Positions 53,490-62,010 are shown, counted from the first letter of the stretch. The stretch: 64,000 nucleotides of DNA from Jannaschia sp. M317 (GCF_025141175.1 NZ_CP081157.1:1-64000); one strand, 5' to 3'. Notes: a model not told the origin generated them from the sequence alone. Numbers and translations: made by a program.

Positions 53490-53517
53490 TCCCCACCCAT
53501 ATCGATCAACACGTTCC

Positions 53518-53569
53518 GGGCCGTCCTTCACACAGGGCGGCCCCTTCGCCGCGTGGCCCGATCCGGGCC
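53518..53569 (+). promoter_or_regulatory. Two-hairpin leader 7
   Basis: Hairpin 1: GGGCCG (53518-53523) with CGGCCC (53538-53543). Hairpin 2: GGCCCG/CGGGCC (53555-53569). GGAGGTGAAG follows, then the ATG at 53586. Confidence 0.6.
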
Positions 53570-53585
53570 GATGGAGGTGAAGACG

Positions 53586-54011
53586 ATGACCGACGACATG
53601 ATGACGAGCGCACTGCGGCCCGCGCCGGGTTCGCCCGAAGTCCTAGCGGCAATGGAAGCCCGCATGGCTGAGATGCGCGAGCGCGAGCGGCGGGAGCGCC
53701 GCGAGGACCGCGCCCGCCTGCTGGCCGACCTGCGCGCCCTTGGGGCGACAGCGCTCAAGGCCGAGTACGACGGCTACGGCGACAGCGGGAACGTCGAGGC
53801 GATCACGACCGTGCCCGACCTTCCGAAGATCGACGCGATCCCTGGCCTCGCGGACTTCCTGTGGTCCGTCGCCTATGCCGAGCACCCCGGCTTCGAGAAC
53901 AACGAGGGCGGCGGAGGGACCGTCACCTGGGACCTCGTCGCCGACCGGATCGACCTCGACCACTTCGACAACGTCGTCGATCGGGTGCATTCCCAGTCGG
54001 AGGACATCTGA
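53586..54011 (+). CDS. DUF6878-like plasmid protein
   Basis: A 141-residue protein. A charged coiled-coil-like start (MEARMAEMRERERRERREDRARLLADL) leads to the conserved core KAEYDGYGDSGNVEAI and HPGFENNEGGGGTVTWDL. The D-G-Y-G-D-S-G and E-N-N-E-G-G motifs are typical of a small plasmid family I recall as DUF6878. Function unknown. Its TGA overlaps the next ATG. Confidence 0.65.
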   Translation: MTDDMMTSALRPAPGSPEVLAAMEARMAEMRERERRERREDRARLLADLRALGATALKAEYDGYGDSGNVEAITTVPDLPKIDAIPGLADFLWSVAYAEHPGFENNEGGGGTVTWDLVADRIDLDHFDNVVDRVHSQSEDI

Positions 54012-54481
54012 TGGCGCATCCCCTGCACCATGCCGAGCCCTCCGCGCGCCGCTACGGCGGCGTGCCTGCCGACTATCAGGTCATTCACGATTGGTTCGAT
54101 GCCTCCAAGGCCCATCTGGCCCTGCCCACGCACCGGGCGCTGCGCCACCACGCGCAGGGCATTTTCGAGGCCGAGGCGGTGTTCGGGACGTCGCTGACGA
54201 ACTCGGATGGTCGCGCGATCCCCGTCCGCTGGATCGGCGAGCAGCATGTCCGCGAGGATTGCCGGCGCATCCCCACGTTGGCGGACTGGCTCGGTCGGAT
54301 CGAGCCCGCACCGTGGATGGCGAACGGGGTGATAGAGGACCCGGCGCCGGTCCCCCATGGCGGCGACCCCGCCGGGCTCTGGAGGGCTGAGGTCGTCGCC
54401 GGACGGACGGCGCTTGGTCTGGCCGACTGGATGGCCGAGCGGCAGGCGCGCGTCGTCGCTGGCCGGGTGCGGGCCGCCTGA
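54011..54481 (+). CDS. DUF6915-like plasmid protein
   Basis: A 156-residue protein: MAHPLHHAEPSARRYGGVPADYQVIHDWFDASKAHL, then HRALRHHAQGIFEAEAVFG and IGEQHVREDC. Several histidines and two acidic clusters recall a metal-dependent HD-like site, but no family reaction is known. The start overlaps the previous stop (TGATG), so the two proteins are probably made together. Confidence 0.65.
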   Translation: MAHPLHHAEPSARRYGGVPADYQVIHDWFDASKAHLALPTHRALRHHAQGIFEAEAVFGTSLTNSDGRAIPVRWIGEQHVREDCRRIPTLADWLGRIEPAPWMANGVIEDPAPVPHGGDPAGLWRAEVVAGRTALGLADWMAERQARVVAGRVRAA

Positions 54482-54515
54482 GACCGATCCCGGCGAACGC
54501 GCCCTGCCCGCTTTC

Positions 54516-54564
54516 GGGCCGCCTCCGACCGGGGCGGCCCCTTTCCGCCGTGTCCCTCGACACG
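54516..54564 (+). promoter_or_regulatory. Two-hairpin leader 8
   Basis: Hairpin 1: GGGCCGCC (54516-54523) with GGCGGCCC (54533-54540). Hairpin 2: CGTGTC/GACACG (54549-54564). GGAAAGGA follows, then the ATG at 54584. It is one of the cleanest members. Confidence 0.65.
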
Positions 54565-54583
54565 AACCGGAAAGGACCGGACC

Positions 54584-54961
54584 ATGACGACCTCCACCGA
54601 CACCACCCCCATCACCGAGATCGGCCCCGACGGCGCCGGGCTCTATGCCCTCGTCGCGCAGGTGACCGAGATCGCCGCCGCGCGGCTTGGCCTCACCGTG
54701 ACACAAGTGGAGCGCGCCATGGCGCTCTCCACCTGGACCACCGCCGTCGAGACAATCGAGCGCGAGTTCCTCGGCGACTACCGCGGCTACTTCCCGAAGT
54801 GCGGGATGGCCGTGCGCAACGAGGCCATCATTGCGGAGGTCTTTGACGCCATTGCCGAGGCCCTCGGCGATCTGCGCCGCACGCTGCGAGCGGGGATCTA
54901 CACGCCCCCTGTCCCTAGTGCTGCATCCGTCGCCCCAGCCGGAGGGCGGACCAATGGGTGA
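54584..54961 (+). CDS. Hypothetical plasmid protein
   Basis: A 125-residue, largely helical soluble protein (LYALVAQVTEIAAARLGLTVTQVERAMAL, AIIAEVFDAIAEALGDLRRTL). The family is not recognised. It overlaps the start of the next gene by 8 bases. GGAAAGGACCGG lies before the ATG at 54584. Confidence 0.55.
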   Translation: MTTSTDTTPITEIGPDGAGLYALVAQVTEIAAARLGLTVTQVERAMALSTWTTAVETIEREFLGDYRGYFPKCGMAVRNEAIIAEVFDAIAEALGDLRRTLRAGIYTPPVPSAASVAPAGGRTNG

Positions 54962-55382
54962 GGGTCTCTACTGGAGTCGCGCCGGCCGCACCGTCTACGT
55001 CGAGCCCTTCGACTATTTCGACCCCGATGATCACGTTCTCTGGCGGGACGCCTGGTCCGATCTTGGCGAGACCATTGCATCCTGCTTGTCGGACGCCTGG
55101 GAGCACCTGCCGCGCTGCTGGAAACGCTCCGGCGAGCGCGTGGTCATGCGCAACGGGCTGCATGAGGTCTGGCTACATGAGGACAGCTACGCCCGCGTCC
55201 ACGTCACCTTTGGAGTGCGCTGCGATCTCTACGAGACCGACGCCCTCGCTCTCGCGACGATGCCGGACAGGGCCGAGGCGTTCTTCGACCGGCTGGCGCT
55301 GCACTACGAACTGCGCGTCCGCACCTCCGCCTGGACGAGTGCTGCGCGCATTTCCCGCCCCACCGGGGAGGCGTTGGCATGA
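54954..55382 (+). CDS. Hypothetical plasmid protein
   Basis: A 142-residue protein rich in aromatic residues (LYWSRAGRTVYVEPFDYFDPDDH; WEHLPRCWKRSGERVVMRNGLHEVWLHED). No family is recognised. It overlaps the genes on both sides (8 and 4 bases), so 54584-55876 is one translationally coupled unit. GGAGGGCGGACC precedes the ATG. Confidence 0.55.
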   Translation: MGEGLYWSRAGRTVYVEPFDYFDPDDHVLWRDAWSDLGETIASCLSDAWEHLPRCWKRSGERVVMRNGLHEVWLHEDSYARVHVTFGVRCDLYETDALALATMPDRAEAFFDRLALHYELRVRTSAWTSAARISRPTGEALA

Positions 55383-55876
55383 AGATCGAGCTGCACGCCA
55401 TCCGGTACAGCGCTGCCGCCTCGCAGGAGACGGCGTTCTACTCGGCGGACCTCCATGTCAATGGACGCAGGATTGGAACGATCTCGAACGGCGGCACCGG
55501 CGGGGAGGATGTCGTCCACGGCGACCGCGCAGCCTATGCGGTCGCCAACGCTTGGTGCCGCGCGAACCTGCCGCCCTGGCGCACGCCGGACGGGCTCGCG
55601 TTCGAAACCGACCTCGAACTGCACTGCGCTACCCTCCTGCAGCAGTGGATCGACGCGGACGAGTTGCGCCGCGCCTTGGCGGAGCGCGTCCTCTGGCGCG
55701 ATCCGGTCGATAGGCGCGTCTACGGGCTGCGCCACCACGGCCGGATAGAGGCGGCGATCTCCTCGGTGCGGCGTCGCCATCCCGATGTGACCATCCTGAA
55801 CGAGCTGCCCTTCGTCATGGCGCTGGCGATCTGGAGGTCGATCCCCCCGCAGGGACCTTCGGAGGATTGCCAATGA
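55379..55876 (+). CDS. Hypothetical plasmid protein
   Basis: A 165-residue protein. An N-terminal beta-rich part (YSADLHVNGRRIGTISNGGTGGEDVV) resembles small proteins annotated only as plasmid-conserved. The C-terminal half is helical (RRALAERVLWRD, NELPFVMALAIW). The start overlaps the previous stop (ATGA) and the end overlaps the start of the broken PAPS-reductase-like gene, suggesting an operon with it. Confidence 0.5.
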   Translation: MKIELHAIRYSAAASQETAFYSADLHVNGRRIGTISNGGTGGEDVVHGDRAAYAVANAWCRANLPPWRTPDGLAFETDLELHCATLLQQWIDADELRRALAERVLWRDPVDRRVYGLRHHGRIEAAISSVRRRHPDVTILNELPFVMALAIWRSIPPQGPSEDCQ

Positions 55877-56621
55877 CCGCCCGCCTATCCGTTCCCCCGC
55901 CATCGCCGCCGAGATCGTGGCAGGCGCACTCTTCGCGATCTTGCATTCGGGCGGCAAGGACAGTCAGGCCATGACGATCCTGCTGCGCGAGATCGTCTCA
56001 TCGAAGTAGATCGTCGTCGTGCACGCGCCCTTCGGCCGGGTCGAGCGGCCTGGCACCCTGCGTCGCATCCAGCGGACGACCGAGGGCCTGCCGCTGATCC
56101 TCGCCAGCGCGCAGACCGATTTGCTCGCCGTGGTCCGTCGGCGTGGGCGTTTCCCGACGCCCGGCATCCTGCAGCGCACTTCGGACCTGAAGCGCGGGCC
56201 GATCACCCGCGAGGTCCAGTGCTATCTGCACGCCCGCCCGCAGCACGAGCTGCGCGTCGTCTCCCACATGGGCATGCGGGCGGACGAGAGCCCCCGGCGG
56301 GCGAAGTAGGCGCCGCTCAAGATCAATACGCGGAACTCCGTCGCCGGGCGGCATTGGCTCGACTGGCTGCCGATCCACCACCTGACGGAGGCGGAGGTCT
56401 TCGAGACCATCGCCGCCGCCAGGCAGCGGCTGCTCTGGGTCTACCGCGCGGGGATGTCGCGATGCTCCTGCTCGTTCTGCATCATGGCGTCGAAGAAGGA
56501 TCTGCGCCGGGCGGCGCGGCTCCGGCCGAAGCTGGCGTCCGAGTACGTCGCGTTGGAGGAAGAGATCGGGCATACGCTCAGCCCGTCGCGAGTGCCGCTG
56601 CGCCGTCTCTTCGCGGCATGA
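55873..56621 (+). pseudogene. PAPS-reductase-like protein with frameshift and two in-frame TAG codons
   Basis: The N-terminal frame (ATG at 55873) shifts at a CCCCC run near 55895. From there one frame gives ILHSGGKDSQAM (PP-loop), IVVVHAPFGRVERPGT, SVAGRHWLDWLPIHHLTEAEVF and CSCSFCIMASKKDLRRA, to a TGA at 56619. This is the plasmid PAPS-reductase/3-phosphoadenylylsulfate-sulfotransferase-like family. The frame is interrupted by TAG at 56007 and at 56307, both directly after a lysine codon AAG. Three lesions make decay the simplest reading. Confidence 0.75.
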
Positions 56622-56639
56622 TCGAGCCCGACCCCGGTG

Positions 56640-57301
56640 GGAGGGTTGTGTCCGTCCCTGCCCGTTCGCGTCGTCTCGCCCGGAGCCCTCGCCCTCATTC
56701 ACGCACAGGTCCCGTTTCCGACCTTAGACGCCCGGTGGGGCCGAACTTGGCCCTGTCCTAGCCCTGCCGTCCTCGCGGATATTCTCTCTACCTAATCTGC
56801 TCTTGAGTACGGTGTTCAGCGGGTTCTGCCGGTCTGGCCGGTAGCCGGTGATGGGCGGATGAGGTCGCAGGCAGGTCAATCCCTGCCCGTGGTCTCCTGT
56901 CGTTTCGTGGCATGGGTGTCTGGCCGGATCGCGCGCGGGCGTGCCCTGCGGGTCGTCGTGCCTCCGCCCCTTCGGCAAGCACGAATACGGCTTCCACCCC
57001 CCCTGCGGTGTGCGGACCCTCCGCATTCGCGCCTGCGCCAGCGCTTCTCCGATCCGGCCTCTTCGACCCTATCGAAACGAAAGGAGACCACGACATGGCC
57101 CGCTACAACCTCACCGCCCCCGTCACCTACAGCCAGAACGGCACCACGAAGACCCGCTACACCCGGGTGGGGACCGTTTTCGAGAACACCCGCGAGGACG
57201 GCTCCAAGTGCCTCTCGATCAAGCTCGACTTCCCCGTGGGCGCCACCGAGCTCGTCGCCTTCGAACCCCGCGCGCGGGAGGAAGGCGAGGGCGAGGGCTG
57301 A
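56640..57301 (+). repeat. Segmental duplication, copy A
   Basis: An imperfect direct repeat of about 0.65 kb with 61300-61967. Both copies start in non-coding DNA (CCTGCCCGT...) and include the small gene (57095 and 61746). Identity rises towards the gene. The upstream halves differ by many small changes. Confidence 0.75.
57095..57301 (+). CDS. Small conserved plasmid protein, copy A
   Basis: A 68-residue beta-rich protein (MARYNLTAPVTYSQNGTTKT, RVGTVFENTREDGSKCLSIKLDFPVGATELVAF) with an acidic tail. It looks like a single-strand-binding-like or DUF736-like small fold, but I cannot assign it. It is nearly identical to the product at 61746. The ATG at 57095 follows AAAGGAGACC. Confidence 0.65.
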   Translation: MARYNLTAPVTYSQNGTTKTRYTRVGTVFENTREDGSKCLSIKLDFPVGATELVAFEPRAREEGEGEG

Positions 57302-57311
57302 AGCCCTCGCC

Positions 57312-57333
57312 GGGGGGCGCCGCGGTGCCCCCC
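57312..57333 (+). terminator. Hairpin after small gene
   Basis: GGGGGGC/GCCCCCC with an 8-base loop, 10 bases after the stop. It has no T run, so it may be a stability or attenuation hairpin. Confidence 0.4.
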
Positions 57334-57505
57334 ACCCGCATGCCCGGCGGCGCCTGTGGGACCGAAGGGCGCCGCGTCCGTCGCCCCGCGCCTTCGGCGG
57401 ATGCCACGATCTCGTGAACGTCGTCTCGGGTTACGCCCTCTCCCAGCTGACGTCGCCGACCGACTTGGTTGCCGTCGCCAATCCGGTTCGTCGTCGCCGA
57501 AGACG

Positions 57506-58237
57506 TCACCGCTTCGCCTCCGGCTTGGTTGCACGCTGCCACGTCAGCCGCTCATACTGGACCTCCCTCTGAGGCCGCCGAGGCCGTGGCTTGCGGTCCA
57601 GGTCCGTCGCACGGTCCGTGTCCCCCTCGACCAGAGCCTCCAGGCGCCGCTCCGCCAGGGAGCGGTGATCGACGCGCACCTCGTGGTCCGCTGCCGCGAG
57701 CGCCTCGTTCATGATCCGCGCCCACGCCGCGCGCAGCTCGACCAGGACCGTCCGCGGGGACATCTCGCGCAGCTTCGCCATCAGCGCGCGCCCCTCCAAG
57801 CGGCGCGTCGGGGTCAGCACCACGACGATCAGGTTGCGGGGGTCGCCGCCGTCGGGCGGCCGATGAACCGCGCAGTCCGCCACCACGCCGAACCGCTCCA
57901 CCAGCAGACCCGCGAACCGTCCGACCATCCCGACATGCGCGTCGAGGTCCAGCTCGTGCGGCAGCGACAGCTCGTACTCCCTGGCGACCTGCGCATCCAC
58001 CCGCGTCTCCCGGCGCTCGACCGCGTTCCACAGCGCGGAGCGGTCGAATACCCAGGCCGGAGCGTCGTCCGGCGCGTGGGTGCCGGTTTAGATCACCATG
58101 TCCATGCGCTGTTAGCGATGGACCAGTCCCGTCCGGTCGCGACGGATCCGCTCCCCGAACTTGTAGGCCGCTACACGCGTCGCGGAGCGCCTCTCGGAGC
58201 GCTTCATGATGCGGGCGGTGAAGTGGTAATGCGCCAC
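57506..58237 (-). pseudogene. MobA/MobL (MobQ) relaxase remnant
   Basis: One reverse frame from GTG at 58237 reads VAHYHFTARIMKRSERRSATRVAAYKFGERI, then TAA, a short stretch, TAA, then HAPDDAPAWVFDRSALWNAVERRETRVDAQVAREYELSLPHELD. These are the N-terminal blocks of MobA/MobL relaxases. The histidine triad expected after RN (HAH) is replaced by RNLIVVV, so metal binding is lost. With two in-frame stops it is a dead relaxase. It implies past mobilisation of this replicon. Confidence 0.75.
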
Positions 58238-58239
58238 GA

Positions 58240-59100
58240 CGGATGTCCTCGTCCTCGGGAGGCGAACGATAGAGGCATCCGGATGCCGATCCAACGCCTC
58301 GAACCACCACGTCGGGCCGAAGCATCCACTTCGAGCCGCCGCGCCGCCGCCGGTGCGGCGTCGCTTCGGGCCCTCGTCGGCTTCGCCTCCCCGAGCCCCG
58401 CACCCCCGGCCTCCCTGCCCCGGCGGCCTTACGGCCTTCCGCGCTCCGCGGTCTCCTCCGGAGCCCTCTCCACGCGGACGGGGCATGGTCGGTCGCGGGC
58501 ACGGGTCTCGGCCCTTCGGGTATCGGTCCCGGGCAGGGACATCGAACCGGATCGGATCCAGGGGTGGCAAGCGTTGCGCCCCGCCCTCGGGGATTCGCCG
58601 CCCTGCGGGCGACGAACGCCGCTCGGCCGGGGGACGCCCCGGACCATCTCCCTGCCCCGCCCGTCCGCCACCCTGCCGGATCGGTCGCGGCCCGGACGCC
58701 TGGCAGGCCGACGGTCGGCATCAACAGGCTTTCGCGGCATATCCTCGCCCCTTTGGGCTCCGGTATTCCACGGTCCTGTTGACCCCTCCCTCAGACTGGC
58801 CTGCCTACTGGGCCTGTGCGACCGACCGACGGGTGACAAACAAGCGAAGCGCGCCGGAGGTACGTCCGGTTCTCTTATGCGGAGGCCCTTCGGGCCGCGG
58901 GGGTTTTGTTGCCCCCTGCCTCCGGCAGGCGGCGATGTGCTCTCTCGGTCGGGGATCGAAACAAGCGGAGTAAGGGTTTGTTTGCAAAAGGTTTATTTGC
59001 GATGCAGGCCAATATATTCCTTCGGTGTCAGGGGGTTAAGGGGTATTCTGAGGACAGAGGAAGCGAGGCGCTTCCCACCAAGGCCGGGGCTGCCCGGCGC
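58240..59100. other. Long region without a credible gene
   Basis: Very GC-rich to about 58960, with reading frames that look random. The last 120 bases turn AT-rich, with near-repeats TTTGTTTGC and TTTATTTGC (58979-59000), and probably carry the promoter of the DUF2493 gene. As the DNA upstream of the relaxase remnant, it could contain a former oriT, but I cannot point to a nick site. Confidence 0.4.
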
Positions 59101-59126
59101 ACCAGATGACAGAAGGAAACAGACCC

Positions 59127-60026
59127 ATGACCATGACCCCCTATGACCAGATCGAGCTCTTCGGCCTCACCGAGACCGGCACCGACGAGTTACCCATCCC
59201 GAACGATTTGGAGTTGCAGGGCCGCGCCGTGGGCGATGCCTTCGACGCCATCATCGGGACCATCCAGAACACTGGGCTCGCGTCCGAGGTGGAACCCCTC
59301 GCCCATGCGTTTGCCACCATGTTCCAGCGCCGCGCGACCCTGACCGAGGAAGCCGCCGATCGGCTAAAGGATAAGATCACCGCCCTGATCCGTGCGCAGG
59401 ACGGGTCCGAGGTGGCCGAGGTCGAGTTGGAGACCGCACAGCGCCAGTTCGAGACGACGCAAGAGAAGGGCGACGCGCTGCGCCTCATGGCCGAAGCCGC
59501 CGCCGAGGCCTACGAGCGAGAGACCGGGGACGCCTACGTGCCCGTCACCGGCAACCGCACCACGCGGCGCGCGATGGAGACGGGAGCCGTGTTCGAGGCG
59601 AAGCGCCTGTTGGAAGCAGCCGACCGGGCCGAGGCGGAGCGCAACACCGTCAAGGGGACGTTCATCGCCGTGGCGGGGGCATCGGACTGGGCCGACCATG
59701 CCCGCATCTTCGCGCGGCTTGATGCGGCCCGCGCCCGCTGCCCCGACATGGTCCTGTGCCACAAGGGATCGAAGGGGGCCGAGCGCATCGCCGCCGCATG
59801 GGCGCGCAACCGCAAGGTGCCGCAAGTGCTGTTCCGCCCCAACTGGAACGCCCATGCCAAGGCCGCGCCCTTCCGCGCAAACGACGAGATGCTGCGGGCG
59901 AAATTGCGGGGTGTGATCCTCTTCGGCGGTGGTGGGATCGGTCTTAACCTCGCGGAGAAGGCCGAGAAGAAGGGCCTGCACGTCGCCCGGATCGCGGCAG
60001 AGCAGACTTTGGCCCGCGCGGCGTGA
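59127..60026 (+). CDS. DUF2493 (SLOG-like) protein
   Basis: A 299-residue protein. The C-terminal 125 residues are a DUF2493 domain: IAVAGASDWADHARIFARLDAARARCPDMVLCHKGSKGAERIAAAWARNRKVPQ, a Rossmann-like fold of the SLOG/DprA-like class. The first 170 residues are helical and specific to plasmid versions. It is thought to bind nucleotides, with no proven function. The ATG at 59127 follows AGAAGGAAAC; an ATG at 59106 is an alternative. Confidence 0.8.
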   Translation: MTMTPYDQIELFGLTETGTDELPIPNDLELQGRAVGDAFDAIIGTIQNTGLASEVEPLAHAFATMFQRRATLTEEAADRLKDKITALIRAQDGSEVAEVELETAQRQFETTQEKGDALRLMAEAAAEAYERETGDAYVPVTGNRTTRRAMETGAVFEAKRLLEAADRAEAERNTVKGTFIAVAGASDWADHARIFARLDAARARCPDMVLCHKGSKGAERIAAAWARNRKVPQVLFRPNWNAHAKAAPFRANDEMLRAKLRGVILFGGGGIGLNLAEKAEKKGLHVARIAAEQTLARAA

Positions 60027-60148
60027 ACCAGGGGCGCAGCGCCCCCACCCACCTGACCAGACGACAGGAGGGCGGCCCCGGGCGGGTCGCCCTTCGGCGT
60101 GTCCGCGAAGGAGATACGCGGCGGCGCGGCCCCTGCGGGGCCGAGATG

Positions 60149-60188
60149 TCCGGTCTGGCGGAGGCCGCGAGGGCCCCGCCAGACCGGA
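60149..60188. repeat. 13-base perfect inverted repeat
   Basis: TCCGGTCTGGCGG and its complement separated by 14 bases, in the gap between the DUF2493 gene and the Xre gene. It could be a terminator stem or a protein-binding site. Nothing else is seen in 60027-60360. Confidence 0.6.
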
Positions 60189-60360
60189 CCGGCGCTATGC
60201 GCGCCGCAGCCACGCCCGGTGGGGTGGCGAAGCGTGTGGAGACAGTCGGTGCCAGATTTAGCCTGGTGCGCGTTATCCTGTCGGTCCACAGCGCCATCAG
60301 TGAGCCGCATACCTGAAGGATCGACCGTATGGTCCCATCTTGAGCCTTAGATAGTTCACG

Positions 60361-60804
60361 ATGAGGCGCGCCATGCAGACCGTCGAAGCCATTCTCGATC
60401 TCCCCGGCGCGAGCTCGCCGCTCTCGCTGGTGGATCGGATCAACGACGGCCTGCCGCTGGCCGCCATCGACGCCTTCGCCCGCCGCGTCGCCCTAGAGCC
60501 CGCGCTGCGCTACCGCCTCATCCCCAAGGCCACGCTCGCCAGCCGCCGCAAGCGCCATGAGCCGCTCTCACGCGAGGAGAGCGCACGGCTGGCCCGCGCG
60601 GCCAAGGTCCTGGCACCGGCCGAGGAGGTCTGGGGTTCGCCCGAAGAGGCCCGGGCCTTCCTGCACCGCGCCCACCCGATGCTGGAGGACCGCCGCCCCA
60701 TCGACGTGACCCTCGATAACGAGTTCGGCGCCGACTTCGTCGAGGGGTCCTGCAGCGCCTCCGTTTTGGCTCCGCCGCCTGATCCTCTCGCGATGACAGC
60801 GTAG
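60361..60804 (+). CDS. Xre/MbcA/ParS-type antitoxin, altered C-terminus
   Basis: A 147-residue protein with the Xre-like helical N-terminus (LSLVDRINDGLPLAAIDAFARRVAL) and the DUF2384 domain (LARAAKVLAPAEEVWGSPEEARAFL, MLEDRRPIDVTL). The normal end of this family (about VEGILQRLRFGSAA) is readable one frame over after 60747. In the sequence as given the chain instead runs GSCSASVLAPPPDPLAMTA. One missing base in GGGGTCC would explain it. It pairs with the RES toxin downstream. The start is ATG at 60361 or 60373. Confidence 0.8.
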   Translation: MRRAMQTVEAILDLPGASSPLSLVDRINDGLPLAAIDAFARRVALEPALRYRLIPKATLASRRKRHEPLSREESARLARAAKVLAPAEEVWGSPEEARAFLHRAHPMLEDRRPIDVTLDNEFGADFVEGSCSASVLAPPPDPLAMTA

Positions 60805-60825
60805 CGCCTCGACCGTACGCTCGGC

Positions 60826-61275
60826 GTGTGGCGGATCGGCAACCCGAACGGGCTCTACCCGATCTATGACGCCACCGGTCCTACCATCGCGCCGGGGCGC
60901 TGGAACGACGCCGCAACACCGGTGATCTACGCGGCCGAGCACTACGCCACCGCCCTGCTGGAGAGGCTCGTCCACGGCTCCGGGCGCCTGCCCCCGAACC
61001 AGCATGCTGTGCAGACCACGATCCCGGCGGGGATCTCCTACGAGGTCGCCACGAAGGACGGCCTGCCCGGCTGGGACGCCATGCCGCCCGGGCCGAGCGT
61101 CGATTTCGGGGCGATGTGGGTCCACCAGGGGCGTTCCGCGATCCTGCTTGTGCCGTCCGTCGTCGCGCGCGAGGAGCGGAACGTCCTCATCAACCCCGCC
61201 CATCCCGACGCCGACCGGATCGAGCATTCGCTGCACAAACCAGTGCACTGGGATCGGCGGCTCTTCGGGCCATAG
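60826..61275 (+). CDS. RES-domain toxin
   Basis: A 149-residue toxin: VWRIGNPNGLYPIYDATGPTIAPGRWN, with the arginine of the RES motif, then VIYAAEHYATALLERLVHGSGRLP with the glutamate, and a conserved NVLINPAHPD. RES toxins degrade NAD+ in cells. The start is GTG at 60826, 22 bases after the antitoxin stop as read here. The pair is a Xre-RES type II module that probably stabilises the plasmid. Confidence 0.88.
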   Translation: MWRIGNPNGLYPIYDATGPTIAPGRWNDAATPVIYAAEHYATALLERLVHGSGRLPPNQHAVQTTIPAGISYEVATKDGLPGWDAMPPGPSVDFGAMWVHQGRSAILLVPSVVAREERNVLINPAHPDADRIEHSLHKPVHWDRRLFGP

Positions 61276-61299
61276 GCGGGCGTCTGCCGGTGCAGGGAG

Positions 61300-61967
61300 G
61301 CGCATCCGGTTCCCTGCCCGTCCACGTCCTCTCGCCCTGTCGCTTGTTCTCCTTCACGCATGGGCTCCCTCTCCGACTTCGGGCGCCTGGTGGTGGTCGA
61401 GCTTGGTCCTATCCTGGCCCCGCCGTCCTCGTGGATGTTTTCTCTGCTTGGTCTGCTACCGGGTGCGGGTGCTTTTGGCCTTGCCGATCTGTGCGCTGTC
61501 CGGTGCCGTGCGGATGAGGTTGTGAGCGGGCCAATCCCTGCCCGTGGTCTCCTGTCGTTTCTTCGTGATGGGTGTCTGGCCGGATCGCGCGCGGGCGTGC
61601 CCTGCGGGTCGGTCCCCTCCCCTCCGGCAAGCACGAATACGGCTTCCACCCCCCTGCCGGGTGCGGACCCTCCGCATTCGCGCCTGCGCCCCCGCTCCTT
61701 CGATCCGGCCTCTTCGACCCCATCGAAACACAAGGAGACCACGACATGGCCCGCTACAACCTCACCACCCCCGTCACCTACACCCAGAATGGCACCACCA
61801 AGACCCGCTACACTCGGGTGGGCACCGTCTTCGAGAACACCCGCGAGGATGGCTCGAAGTGCCTCTCGATCAAGCTCGACTTCCCCATCGGCGCCACCGA
61901 GCTCGTCGCCTTCGAACCCCGCACGCAGGAGGAAGGCGAGGGCGAGAGCAGGGACGGGGGGCTCTGA
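61300..61967 (+). repeat. Segmental duplication, copy B
   Basis: Copy of 56640-57301 (see that entry). The two copies are 4.6 kb apart and bracket the relaxase remnant, the DUF2493 gene and the Xre-RES pair. Confidence 0.75.
61746..61967 (+). CDS. Small conserved plasmid protein, copy B
   Basis: A 73-residue protein almost the same as that at 57095 (MARYNLTTPVTYTQNGTTKT...), with a slightly longer acidic end (EEGEGESRDGGL). The two upstream regions are also related, including CACAAGGAGACCACGAC before the ATG, so both copies are probably expressed. Function unknown. Confidence 0.65.
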   Translation: MARYNLTTPVTYTQNGTTKTRYTRVGTVFENTREDGSKCLSIKLDFPIGATELVAFEPRTQEEGEGESRDGGL

Positions 61968-61986
61968 CACGCACCCCCTACCCCGC

Positions 61987-62010
61987 CTGGGCGGCCCAAG
62001 GGCCGCCCAG
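61987..62010 (+). terminator. Strong hairpin after the small gene
   Basis: CTGGGCGGCCC-AA-GGGCCGCCCAG, 11 perfect base pairs, 20 bases after the stop. No T run follows. A second hairpin (TTGTCCGC/GCGGACAA, 62047-62065) lies just downstream. Confidence 0.5.

Noticed and set aside
57356..59146. A 596-residue forward frame over the relaxase remnant
   Set aside because: Composition is that of antisense and intergenic GC-rich DNA; the reverse-strand relaxase motifs explain the coding signal.
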